Assembly: GCA_014825775.1 (NCBI GenBank)
Contig: MVAQ01000039.1
Coordinates: 55,465-119,464, forward strand
DNA from: Krasilnikovozyma curviuscula
Lineage: Eukaryota; Basidiomycota; Tremellomycetes; Cystofilobasidiales; Mrakiaceae
Reading direction: 5' to 3'
Length of the DNA: 64,000 nt
In this document: positions 44,059-56,795 of the stretch, one piece after another
Position numbering within the stretch: the stretch's first letter is position 1
How the letters are laid out: every line of letters starts with the position of its first letter
The notes under the pieces: model-generated
Database searches by the model: none
The model's input: only the letters and a program-made list of their open reading frames with translations
What the model was told of the DNA's origin: nothing
Position numbers and translations under genes: made by a program

Positions 44059-45566
44059 ATGTCTACCGGTAAGCTGCTAATTTTTCCTGATGGAAACCAA
44101 CATCCATATGACATATTCAGGTACTGACTTCTCTATTTGCTTCCTTGGCTTCTTTCTCTGCAACGTTTCGCCTGCAACGACTTTTGGTCTCATCAAAAAA
44201 ATTCCTGCGTAAAAACCAAACAAATCGTCTGTAGCTCTCCCTCCTCCAGCTGAACAACCATCTTCTACCGATGCCAACGGTGCTGAAGAATCTGGTGCTA
44301 CCCAGGACCAAGAACTTACCTTGAGGGCTTTGGTCAGCACAAAGGAAGCTGGTGTCATCATCGGTAAAGGTGGAAAGAACGTCGCTGATCTTAGAGATCT
44401 CACTGGTGTCAAGGCTGGCGTCTCCAAGGTTGTTCCAGGTATCAACGATAGAGTTTTGAGCATCACTGGTCCTCTAGACTCTGTCGCTTGGGTAAGTCAA
44501 CCCCTTTGGGGCTCTCACAAGTTCTCCTCAGCCGTTGATAGCGCACCTGGTATCTTTATTGACACAACCCCTTTATCTTTGTAAACCTTTTGACTATACG
44601 TTGTGATTCCTTTTTAAATCTAGGCTTTCTCCGAAATCGCTCGTCAACTCGTCGAGTCCCCTGGTCCAGGAGCTGAAGCGGTCTCTACTCCATCACCACC
44701 AAATGCTTTCACCTCCGTGAGACTCTTGATCTCTCACAACTTGATGGGAACAGTCATTGGAAGACAAGGATTGAAGATCAAGCACATTCAAGACACCTCC
44801 GGAGCACGCATGGTCGCCTCAAAGGAAATGCTTCCTCAATCAACCGAGCGTGTTGTCGAAGTCCAGGGTACCTATGATGCCATCAAAACTGCTGTTGGAG
44901 AAATTGGAAAGTGTCTGTTGGATGATTGGGAGAGAGGTCAGGGAACCGTGTTGTACCACCCAGGTGCTGCTGGAGAGTCGAGCGTCTTGACCGGCAGTGG
45001 TATTAATGGAGCTCCCGTCGTTGTCATCAATGGCAACACCACTACCAACAACAGAAGATCAAACAACACTGCCACCAACGGCTCAGCACCAGCTACCAAC
45101 GGAGCCAAACGAACCGACACCAGACGAGCTAACGCTGGCGCTGCCACCAGCACCTCTTCTGCACCAAACGAGCCCTCAGCTGCCACCCAAGCTACTGCCG
45201 CTGGACTTGCTGATGGAAGCTTGAGAACTCAAAATATCTCTATTCCAAGCGACATGGTTGGATGCATCATGTGCGTCAACTTTACTGCAGTGTGTTTCGC
45301 TAAAGTTGTTCTTGTAGCATAGCTGACATCCTGTTCCTTGTATTGAATTACATAGTGGTCGAGCTGGCTCCAAGATCACCGAAATCCGTCGTCTCTCTGG
45401 CTCCAAGATATCCATCGCCAAGCAACCACACGATGCCACCGGTGAACGCCTTTTCACCATCGTTGGTACCCCTGAATCCAATGAGAAAGCGCTCTTCCTT
45501 CTCTACAACCAACTCGAAAGTGAGAAGACCCGCCGAATCGAAGGCGCTGAGGAGAACGCGGAGTAA
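44059..45566 (+). CDS. Three-KH-domain RNA-binding protein (PCBP/Rnc1/Hek2 type)
   Basis: Short first exon (MSTG/A) at 44059, a 170-nt intron, then ALPPPAEQPSSTDANG. KH1: LRALVSTKEAGVIIGKGGKN with the GxxG loop GKGG. KH2: VRLLISHNLMGTVIGRQGLK (GRQG). A Thr/Asn/Ala-rich linker (NGNTTTNNRRSNNTATNG) separates KH3: QNISIPSDMVGCIIGRAGSK (GRAG), continuing ITEIRRLSGSKISIAK. Ends EGAEENAE at 45564-45566. Three KH domains with this spacing match poly(C)-binding proteins, fission yeast Rnc1 and budding yeast Hek2/Pbp2, which bind mRNAs to control stability or localisation. Four or five exons. RNA targets cannot be read from sequence. Confidence 0.92.
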
Positions 45567-46257
45567 ATGCGAGACGAACAACGCCCATGGTTTCTTTCAA
45601 CGCCTTTGCAACATGACGTAAAGGCCTCCTCAATCATCACTGACTATACTTCCAGTTCCACCTCCGACATTCTTGTCTCCAGCCTCGCTTCATTTAACAC
45701 CTCCTAAAAAACATATCACGAACGACTCTCAGCAGTCATCTCTGGCATCACCTTCATTTTGGTTTCACACTCCAGGTCTCTTCTTTGAATGCGCCTCTTC
45801 TCCTCACTTAAATAGCCCCAAATAAAAACACGCCTATCATTAATCTCGCCAACATCCCACCAACCAACATCAAAATGAACCTTCCCAACGACTGTCGTCG
45901 ACCGCAGCGCTGCCCAGGTTCAGTAAAATGCAACATTATTAGTAGTAGAACGTGTAGGATTGGGACGCTGGACGGCTTTAATGAACAGTAACTTGAGATT
46001 GTATTTCTAGGTTCAAAATAGGAAATAAAGTAAAGGCTGTATGAAGTGAAAGCCCAACTGTCGAGCATTGTGTAGACGACCACCTGATAAAAAAAAATTG
46101 TTCTTCTCTTTCGTCCCCCGTTCCGTGAGGGTGTCTTCGAATGGCGTTCGAATTGACGTTCAGTGCGTATAGGCGCTGACGCGCCGAGGGGACGAGTGAG
46201 CTCGCAGCTGCTGAGATCCCCTTCACAAGCACCTGCCGGAATTCTTCTTCACACAGG
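45567..46257. other. Intergenic between KH gene and unknown lysine-rich gene
   Basis: About 690 bases. The first part is the KH gene 3' UTR. ORFs on the minus strand (45808-46232) are not protein-like and overlap each other. Nothing else seen. Confidence 0.5.
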
Positions 46258-47473
46258 ATGCCAGGTTCGTCCTAATAATCCGTGCTTCCTTTAATTACCG
46301 CTATATTCCCCTCATGTTATTCCCTAGGCACTAAACGCTCAGCAGCTAAGAAGCAATCCACGGGAGCTCCCTTAGAGAAGAAGCAGAAAACTCCGACCGG
46401 TGCGGCAGGAAAAAGCAGAGAAGCCAAGAAGCCGTATAGAGATCAAGAATGTGACAATGATAAAGAAAAAGATGGTTCTGATGAAAATGGGGATGTAGAA
46501 GGAGACGAAGGAGATGACAGTGAGTGTGATGCTCGAGGAAGGTGATAGCAGCTCCCTGGCCACACCTGTCCACCCAGACACTCTGACTCATTATTGGATC
46601 ACTTGAGCAGCACTCTTGACATGTCCAAAGTAGCAGAGCAGTACTACGGTAAATATCAACCCCATTACCCCTTCGCATTGTACTGAGACTCTCCGTGATT
46701 GGAATACATCCACCATCAGCTCTTCGAGCTAACAAATCTGCCCAAAAGACCAAAGACTTCGCAGCAAAGATTTCGAAAATGTTCAGAGAAGGTAGAGTGA
46801 TGAGGTTTTCTATTGGAGAAGAACGTGACGAGAGGTAGTAAGCAAGATTGTTTTCGTCCATCGTATCAGTTGTTGATCTGACTTGCATTTTGCACTTCTC
46901 TAGCATCCAAACTTCCACCGAGATTATCAAAGCTCTGAAGAATAGCACTCCTAATATGTTATTTCCATCAGTTTTGGGTACTGCGGATAGCATCCTGGTA
47001 CGTGACCTGCCTTTTCCCTCTATCAACCTCCTATACATGCGCTTCAACCTCACAGTGTCTTTTCAGTCCAACTTACGAGTTGCACATGATCTTGCTTCTA
47101 AAATTCCGAAGAACCTAACAGCCCCTTTTGATAAAATTGCGGCCGAATTATCGGCAGCTTGTAAGTGAAGTCGAAACAGCAACAATGCGTCCTTTACTCA
47201 CGCCGGCCTTATTGTGACTGAAGATGACGGGGCTCCATCGTCTTTGGATAAGTCGAAGAAGAGGAGTATCAGAAACTTGAAGAAAAAAATCAAAGAAGTC
47301 AAAGAAGATTGGAAGGTGAGTGGTCTTCCCGATGGTCTTGGTTTTGGCTGCACCACCTCCTCTGATTGAACGTCGCGTTTTTATTCTCCTAGATGTATCT
47401 TGGAGCCAGTGATCTGATCAACGGAGCTCATTTATTGATGAGAAGTGGTAGCGTCAAGGTTGGTGCTTCTTGA
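46258..47473 (+). CDS. Unrecognised lysine-rich, probably nuclear protein
   Basis: From ATG 46258, MPG is spliced to TKRSAAKKQSTGAPLEKKQK, then an acidic stretch (DENGDVEGDEGDD). After further introns: STLDMSKVAEQYY, LRANKSAQKTKDFAAKISKM, FREGRVMRFSIGEERDE, IQTSTEIIKALKNSTPNMLF, SNLRVAHDLASKIPKNLTAP, then SLDKSKKRSIRNLKKKIKEV and MYLGASDLINGAHLLMRSGS, stop at 47471-47473. Around eight short exons. The helical middle and basic ends suggest a nuclear or nucleolar protein. I do not recognise the family. The last exon could splice on, because a GTTGGT follows GSVK. Confidence 0.65.
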
Positions 47474-47880
47474 GATTGATACTGCGTCCTTTTGATGTCG
47501 TGATGTGAGATTGGAAGTTTTCGTATCATGCCTTCTCTCTCTTCTTCTTCTTCTACATCTACTGTTCTCAGTTTGGTTACAGCTCCATCAGCCTCTTCAT
47601 GCAGTCGAAATTGTGGCATCTCTGAGTTGCGTCGATGCGAAAGGTGCTGCTCGCCGAAGAGATAGGGCGCAGTGCTACTCCTTTTAGTAGCCCGACTTCT
47701 GATATTCTTCTGAACTTTGAAACGAATGTGACGTGGAGGCAAGCTGAGAGTTTGCCTCTTTGGAAAATTCAAAAATAATTAACCCCGGTCAAATCTTCTT
47801 AGCTGCTGACTTTGGGTGCACAAACCTGCATTCGACCAGCAACACTGGCAAGTAACAACTCTCAGGCTCTCCAGTAGCAG
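47474..47880. other. Intergenic, nothing supported
   Basis: 407 bases with TCT-rich sequence near 47530-47570. Probable 3' UTR of the previous gene and promoter of the FYV7-like gene. Confidence 0.5.
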
Positions 47881-48543
47881 ATGCCTCCCCCCAATGGGTC
47901 TAATAATGATGGACAGGGCCAGAAGAAACGGAAAGGATTTCAAACGAAACCTATGTTTGCTCCGAAGGTGAGTTCTATCAGTTCTTCAGGCCCTTCTTCG
48001 AGCATGCCGTACGGACCAGGATTTTCCTTTTGGATTCTACAGGATGCATATCTTGGTAAATCAATCAAGCTCAAAGCTGACCTCATAGCGAATGCGAAAG
48101 CCAAGAAGGCGTACGCTAGGCTTCTGAAACAGGAAGGAGGTACGAGTGAAAGGTTAGAGAAACGAGGCAGGGAACATAATCAGCAGCCTGGAAGTTGGAA
48201 GGGAAAGGGGAAGGGGAAAGGAAAGGAGGAAGATGTCGTAGAAGACGAGGATGAGTCGGACAAGGATAGAGCAGACAACGAAGAAGAAGTATCAGAACAC
48301 ACACCAGCAGCTTCAATTACAGCTCCAGCTTCAACATCCAGGCACCCTCAGCGGCAGCAACACAACAAGTCATACAGGTCGCAACCTTACAGTTCGTCTC
48401 AGTCGCAATTCCATCAGCGAAAAGGTCCAGCAGCACCGCAGCCAGCAGCACAAGGCCCCAGACCGAAACACGGGAAGGCCGCTCAACCTAAGATGGGTGA
48501 TAAAATGGATACTCTGTTAGGGAAGATTAGGAAGGGGATCTGA
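47881..48543 (+). CDS. FYV7-like rRNA-processing protein
   Basis: From ATG 47881: KKRKGFQTKPMFAPK, an 83-nt intron that stays in frame (GTGAGT...TCTACAG), then DAYLGKSIKLKADLIANAKA and KKAYARLLKQEG. The KAYxxLLKxEG pattern with flanking Lys-rich sequence recalls Fyv7/CCDC59, a small-subunit processome-linked factor. The rest is low complexity: GKGKGKGKEED, acidic DEDESDKDRADNEEE, Ser/Gln-rich, then a basic end MDTLLGKIRKGI. Because the intron is in frame, retention would add about 28 residues (SSISSSGPSSSMPYGPG). Assignment rests on a short motif, so it is tentative. Confidence 0.6.
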   Translation: MPPPNGSNNDGQGQKKRKGFQTKPMFAPKVSSISSSGPSSSMPYGPGFSFWILQDAYLGKSIKLKADLIANAKAKKAYARLLKQEGGTSERLEKRGREHNQQPGSWKGKGKGKGKEEDVVEDEDESDKDRADNEEEVSEHTPAASITAPASTSRHPQRQQHNKSYRSQPYSSSQSQFHQRKGPAAPQPAAQGPRPKHGKAAQPKMGDKMDTLLGKIRKGI

Positions 48544-49297
48544 GATGGAACGAAGTGATTGTTATCAAATATCAACAAAGCTTTGGTCGCGCGAGATGCA
48601 ACAGTAAATAAGGATGTAGCAGTTTATCATCATACAATATGGGAATATAATCTTTCACGGAAACATAAAGGAAGGTTGAATTCAAGCGCAGATTCGTTGG
48701 CGGCCTTGACATTCTGACCAAAAACAAGGATGAGCGCTGGATGGCTGGATGGCTGGCCGGGCGAGCAGAAGAATGAATGACAATGAAACCATCACTATAG
48801 ATCCAGCGAGGAAATCTCTTCTTGTGTGAACGCAGGTCACCCCAATGGCTGTTGTGTTACGTACGACGCCTGCGGGACAATGTTATCAACGCTGTCGGAC
48901 TCCATCTCTCTCAGGCGCTCACCAGGCAGCTATACAACCCATTTCGGTGCAATCGTCTTCTGCAATCGATTGTCTAACCATGCTTTTTCTGAGCCTCAGG
49001 TTTCTGGGATATGCAGTATGTTCAAGAAGGAATTTGTCTTTGTGGAGATTACCAGCCTGTAGTCCCCAAGAACAAAGTGTCGTTGATTCCTATTCCTCAG
49101 TGCTTGCTTAGTTTGCCTCCTTAGCATCCTTGGACCAAAGCAAGATAGTTACAGAAACGGTGGCTCGCCGCTGCCCTTCCCTTTTTGCGTGGAAGTCGCT
49201 GCTGGTCTACACAACTCGCCTCTGACAAACGACGATTATCGTAACGAGCGCCCTTTCAACAGGTTTCTATTTTTAAAAGCAATAACATCTGCCAAGA
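48544..49297. other. Intergenic, upstream of ERV14
   Basis: About 750 bases. Contains a short GGATGGCTGGATGGCTGG repeat near 48738. Short plus-strand ORFs (48826-49111) do not look coding. Otherwise promoter and leader of ERV14. Confidence 0.5.
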
Positions 49298-50612
49298 ATG
49301 TACGGTGAAGGTCAGTATAGCAGGTCACATCTAGTTTGAGCTGGCAGCGGGCATCGTTGGTCTCACGCTTTGATGTCCTGCTTCGTTCTTCGTATCCTCG
49401 TTCACCGTGCTGTCTGGCTGCAATGCACTGTCCTCTTGTGGTGACCTTCGCTCTGGTATCTAGGATGGCTCTTTCTCTTTGGAGTCTTGATGGCTGCCGT
49501 TTTGCTTTTCACAATGGTCTTCTTTGTACGTCTCCTCGCACCAGGCTCTATTCAGACAACAGAATGCTAACGGAGAACATCTCTCAATATAGATCATCAT
49601 GTTCTCAGGTTCGTTCAGCTGTTTCAGTTTGCTGAAAGCTAGCCTCAAACCGACAGAGACCAGGACCAGTTGGCTGGCAGTTCTCAGACGAAGAGCAAAC
49701 TAACTCGAACTCTTTATCTTCGCTTCACCACCACCTGTTGGAATTGGTATCGATATAGATCTGGAATGTGATTACGTCAACCCTATTGACTTGTGTAACA
49801 AGCTCAACCAGGTTAGTGTGGATTCTGCAATCGTTCCATTCTCATTCCTGTTACTCTGACTGACAAGACTTCTCATCTTCACTTCTTTTCTATCCCTGTG
49901 CTCATGGGTCTATGTGCTATGGAAAATCTCAGTTTGTTCTCCCTGAGATGATTGGACACGCCTTCTTGACAACCCTTTTCCTGCTGTCTGGCCAATGGAT
50001 CGCTTTCCTTTTGAACGCTGGTTTAGTCGCATACAACGTCAATAAGTAAGCCCAGCTTCAAGTCCTAGCTATAGGAAGAGAAAAAGGTGAGGGTGACACT
50101 GACCTGTATTCGTCTTTCGTACTACCTTCCGCTTCCGTCTCGTCTGGCATCGCCACTTCTATCGTCATCAACCAATTTATCTTCTGGATCTCCTCGCTAA
50201 CCAGGATCATCAACAAGCAGCAATCGTATGACGCTACAGAGATCTTCAGAACATTGTCTGGACACAAGAAGGAATGTTTCATCAAGCTCGGTTTCTACCT
50301 TCTTTCTTTGTAAGTACTATTCCATTCAGAAGGTAGACGAAGGGGTATAGCTTGTTCCATCATAAAAAATAAGAAAGTACTACCAATGGTACTGGAAGGG
50401 TTCATCGGAGCCCGCGGTGGACGGAAGCTTTCTCGGGCAGTAGTTGACTGGGATTCATTGGAAAACTGCTGACCTCTTCTTCCTTTTCCTCATCGTTGTA
50501 GCTTCTACTATCTCTACAGGATGATCTTAGCTCTCATTGCAGGTTAGTTTTTGTGCCGTCTACCCATCACAGCAGCAACTGATATATCTATTGGCGCTCT
50601 GTAGAGGACTAA
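49298..50612 (+). CDS. ERV14: ER cargo receptor Erv14/cornichon
   Basis: COPII cargo receptor that loads transmembrane proteins into ER vesicles. Assembled from eight exons, one of 16 nt (49593-49608): MYGE, WLFLFGVLMAAVLLFTMVFF, IIMFS, DLECDYVNPIDLCNKLNQ, FVLPEMIGHAFLTTLFLLSG, QWIAFLLNAGLVAYNVNK, then the conserved loop SYDATEIFRTLSGHKKECFI, and KLGFYLLSFFYYLYRMILAL, ending IAED with TAA at 50610-50612. DLECDYINP and DATEIFRTL are family hallmarks (the latter binds COPII coat). Length about 137 residues, normal. Extremely intron-dense for its size. Confidence 0.95.
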
Positions 50613-51028
50613 GTCCAAGCTGTACCGTAAAAAACTGATAGGTTTGACCGTAGAAGGGTGATGGAGATAGCGAAAAGTTGAACCTTAAAGTCTCAGAAGC
50701 GAGAAAGATACACAGAGAGAGAGAGAGAGGAGAAGAGAGAGAGAATGGAGGGGCAGAAAGCGCGACAAACGAGATGATGGTGCTGCTGCTGGAGATGGCA
50801 TTTACAGTACCTCAGACAGAATGGATACTCTAAATAACAATCACCTTTACTGCTTATACAACTGAATTAAACGACTACCGAACAACTAGTTGAGCAAGAC
50901 TTGGAATTTGTATCACTAGCAGAACTGTGGCAACTTCCATAGCGAGCTAGCTATCCAAAACCAGAAGCTTTCCGCCAGCCCATTTCTAGATTTTGACCAA
51001 GTACCAAATCGCTCGTCTTTCTTTCATA
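50613..51028. repeat. Intergenic with GA-rich simple repeat
   Basis: A (GA)n tract with interruptions at about 50713-50745 lies in the 416 bases between ERV14 and GMD. GA tracts can act as promoter elements in fungi, but no function is shown. No gene in this stretch. Confidence 0.7.
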
Positions 51029-53505
<2,477 letters not shown>

Positions 53506-54037
53506 ACCTTTCCGTCACAAGGGCCATTTGCATCAAAAATCACTTGTAGTATTTGCACGCTTTGAATCCAACGGACAACAATTACCTCTTGATTCCTCGA
53601 TCTTCATTTTCATTTTTACTTCTACTGGGCATCGTATACTTTTCCTTGCTACTTTATACCTGTTTGTCTCCGCTAAACAATCAACATAGACATTTCTTGA
53701 CACTGGATTTGGCTTCGCTTGCAAGCTAAACATAATCGTGAGGAGAAAAGATGTCTCGAGAATGGCACAAGCTCAAGCTTTTTTCGTGGTGTAACGATTT
53801 AACCTCTGTTTCTGTACCCCTCCATTCAACGCTCTCACTCATAGTATCTGATACTACAACGAAAGAACTTCCTCAAACTCTGTAGAAAATTTGGCATGGC
53901 AGGCTGACAACGGTGAAAGGTATGAGAGATGACAGTTAGGAATTTAATCGACAAGCATGCTGCCCGACATAACAACAAAGGATATGAAAAATCAATTCGA
54001 CTGTTGTTGCAACAGAATTCAAAGAGGAATGGGCAAC
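53506..54037. other. Intergenic, GMD 3' region and RRM-gene 3' region
   Basis: Convergent 3' ends. The minus-strand frame beyond the RRM gene stop stays open after a possible GTAAGT donor at 54038, so a further 3' exon cannot be excluded. Nothing else supported. Confidence 0.45.
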
Positions 54038-55525
54038 TTACCCATCGTCAGGGAATAAGTCAGCTCTTCCACCTCTTCCACCTCTTTCACCTCTCCCACC
54101 ATTCTGAAGTCTAGATTTCAAATTGCTAGAACCACCACTTCTCTGCTGCTGTTGTTCACGGGTGTGTTGCTGGTGTCTAAGTGGAGCTGACTGTCTAGGG
54201 CCTGTGGGTGCGGGGGCAGCAATGGCTGGCGCTAGCGAAGGAGAAGAGACGGCGGCGAAAGGTTCCCAAACTTCAACTTTAAGCGGAAGGCCATCTGCGA
54301 CGGCACCATTGAATGTCTGGCATGCTTCGTCGGCTGCTTGACGAAGGGAAAAAGTCAAGAGGACCGAGACGGTCGCGCCGCGCGGTGGTGTTGCGGGAGT
54401 ATAGATGGAGGCTGTTGTGACGTGACCGAATTGTCTGAATGTTGCCTGTCGTAAGTGGAAGACAGAAGAACATTAATCACATGGGTGTCAAAACCGTAGA
54501 GGCCGGTCGTGGGCAATACTCACCTTGACGTCCTCAGCAGTAGTGCCCTCAGCGAGACCAGCAACCATAACAGCAGTTTCACCAGTGCTCTTACCCTTGA
54601 TTGCAAAGGCGGCAGTTGGAGCTGGAGTGACAGCTGGTGGTGCTGGCGTCGGTGCCTGTTGAGCTCGAGGAGCTCTCGAGCCAACCGTCGCACCTCTAAC
54701 AGCATCTCTTAACCTTCCCTTTCCACTAGCACTGATTTTACCACCTGAACCACCTTCGACATCCATAGCACCACCTTCCTCCGCCAGCAGTCGCCTTTCT
54801 CGCTCGACTTCCTGCTGGGCGATCCGGCGCTCACGCTCCTCTCGCGCTCTTTCCTCTTGTCTCATGTTTCGGAACTCTTCATCAGAGAGAGCTGGCTGAT
54901 TCGATGTGGTAATGAGTGGTTTTCCGGAGCTAGACAGGGTCGAAGAGACCATCCCACCTGCTGGTTTGGTGGAAGTCGTTGGGAAGAGCTCGGATTTCAT
55001 TGATTCGTTGTTTCTGGATAAAGGACTATCACTCTTGAAGCCACTCCCATTGCTAGAGTCGGGGAAGAGATCACCTCGGACTCGTTCATCGGATTTAAGA
55101 TGCTGGTTTTTGTTCAGTCGGAAAGCCATATTGCCGCCCTTGATATTATTGGACTTTGAGAACTGGTCGTGGGTCCATCTGCCACTGGTAGCTTCTTCTG
55201 ATGGTGGAGGTGGAGCCGATGAAAACGAGCCCCCCTTCTTTGGACCAGCTGGTCGCTAGAGTATCGAAGAGACGACAAACGGCTGTAAGAATCACGAGAC
55301 ACCCTTTGTGGAGTCAAACACAACAAGTGCTGTAGAACCAAAGGTTGTACTAGTATCCTAACGATACAGAGCACGCCTTTGAGGTTCACCTTTGTGTTCA
55401 AAGCGACTGAGAATGGCTTCACTGACCTGGTAAGGACTGACGACACGCTTGATAGTTATTCCCTGCTTCTGAAGCTGCTTTCCTACGGCACCACTGGACA
55501 CTGCCTTCTTAGATTTGGCAAGCAT
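54038..55525 (-). CDS. RRM protein with repeated DLFP-type motifs
   Basis: Start is in an upstream exon (ATG 55525): MLAKSKKAVSSGAVGKQLQK and GITIKRVVSPYQ, spliced to RPAGPKKGGSFSSAPPPP, SGRWTHDQFSKSNNIKGGNM and AFRLNKNQ. A charged helix (EEFRNMRQEERAREERERRI) follows, then Gly-rich and Ala/Pro-rich linkers, then a single RRM-like domain: GETAVMVAGLAEGTTAEDVK, a short exon with RQFGHVTTASIYTP, SVLLTFSLRQAADEACQTFN, GLPLKVEVWEP. The C terminus is Gln-rich then RGG-like (GGRGERGGRGGRADLFPDDG). Motifs GDLFPDSS, SELFPTTS and ADLFPDDG recur in the disordered parts. Architecture recalls mRNA export/ribonucleoprotein factors, but no close family is named. Stop at 54038-54040. Confidence 0.8.
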
Positions 55526-55724
55526 TTGGCTCTAGATTTAGTATATATGTATTGGGCCAATAGGACTGTCATCAGCTTCGAGGTCGAGCGAGGAAGGCTG
55601 GCAGCGCGAAAATGAGAGTATGAAAGAAGATGCTACTGACCAGAGCCTGATCTGCTTTGTCGTCCTTCACCATCGTTGCCAAGTAGATACGAGATCTCTT
55701 CTCAGACTATTGTACTGCAGATTG

Positions 55725-56530
55725 CTAGAGAGAATGATGATGTTCAGCAGCAGGAGAGCTCTTCTACGACGTGAATCCTCGGGCAGAGAAAGAACGTGGC
55801 GCAGAAATCAGAAGCTAGGCATAACCTGAACAGCTCTCGTCAACAGGATGGGCCGCTTGCCTCGACGAGAAGCTGGAATGGATTCAATAAACAAGAATGA
55901 GGCAAGCTTGGTACGATACTGTCGACTGAGAAGGCGATAAGTGCAATGAGTCCAGGCAAGTGTTCGCTGTGCCTTCAGGAAAAGCTGTCGCTTTAGACTA
56001 ATCAAATGAACCGGAGGTATATATTCTGTCAAGGGTTGAGTCTGAATCTGTTAGCTCCCACTTCGTATTTATCTCCTGAGCGAGAGGCCTACGTCCTAAA
56101 CTTCGTTTCGTTCATCTTACATTACGACTGATCTCCGTAGGAGGGGGGCAAGACGAATCAGATGCTGATACCTGCCTTTTGAATGAGATACCAGCTAGAA
56201 TATCCACAGCTAGGGAGGAATAACTCAGAGCTTGAATACGACCCGGTTGAGCTCGGAGGCTTGGAAGCTTGGCTTTCCCGGCCCGAATGGTGTCATTAGC
56301 TGCAGCGATGAGCAATTGCAGGTGCAGTCGCCCACACAATCGTAGTAATTGACCCGCTTGATTATTCAGGTGCCGACTTGGAGGGATGGAAGAGTTCAAA
56401 CACGCGCATCGCGACAGTCATTCAGTACCTAAGCCTCAGCTTCGCATCAGGAACGCTGAGGAAGGCTATATCGCTCTCCACAATCAGACGATAGAACAGG
56501 ACCTTCAACGTGCTTGTCGTCGAATACCAT
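55725..56530 (-). CDS. Unrecognised small helical protein
   Basis: Two solid exons: one reading RHLNNQAGQLLRLCGRLHLQ then LLIAAANDTIRAGKAKLPSL and AVDILAGISFKRQ, and, after GTATCA...GGGAGCTAACAGATTCAG (clear CTAAC branch point), TQPLTEYIPPVHLISLKRQL, RTLAWTHCTYRLLSRQYRTK and ESIPASRRGKRPILLTRAVQ. A last exon gives SSPAAEHHHSL with TAG at 55725-55727. A possible first exon starts at ATG 56530 (MVFDDKHVEGPVLSSDCGER), but its join to the next exon does not fit in phase, so the N terminus is unresolved. Helical, basic, and Leu-rich. Family not recognised. Confidence 0.5.
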
Positions 56531-56795
56531 CTCAACGTCTCGGTGTATCCCCTTGTTTACTGCAGCGAGTGAAATGACACCTTCGCTGGTCTCGATTGCG
56601 CCGGCGCTGTCTCTTTGAACCCGCCTTATCTCTGAGCGATCGCCAAAAAAAATCTATCAGCTCATCAGTCGCAATATGGTATCAAATGCAAGTGGTGGTG
56701 CCATTCTGCAGGGCGAATCTTTTATATGCTGAGGGGGAGTCAGCTTTTCAGGAGGCCCACCTCCCTCACCTCCCCATCTTTTTCGCCGCGCTATC

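Noticed and set aside
42019..50612. Biosynthetic gene cluster or secondary-metabolism island
   Set aside because: No backbone enzyme, P450 or cluster-type regulator is present; genes are housekeeping types.
50640..50760. GA tract as a transposon end or telomere-like repeat
   Set aside because: No terminal inverted repeats, target-site duplication or associated transposase; it is a simple sequence repeat.
54123..55259. Plus-strand ORFs over the RRM gene
   Set aside because: Antisense shadows of the RRM gene exons.
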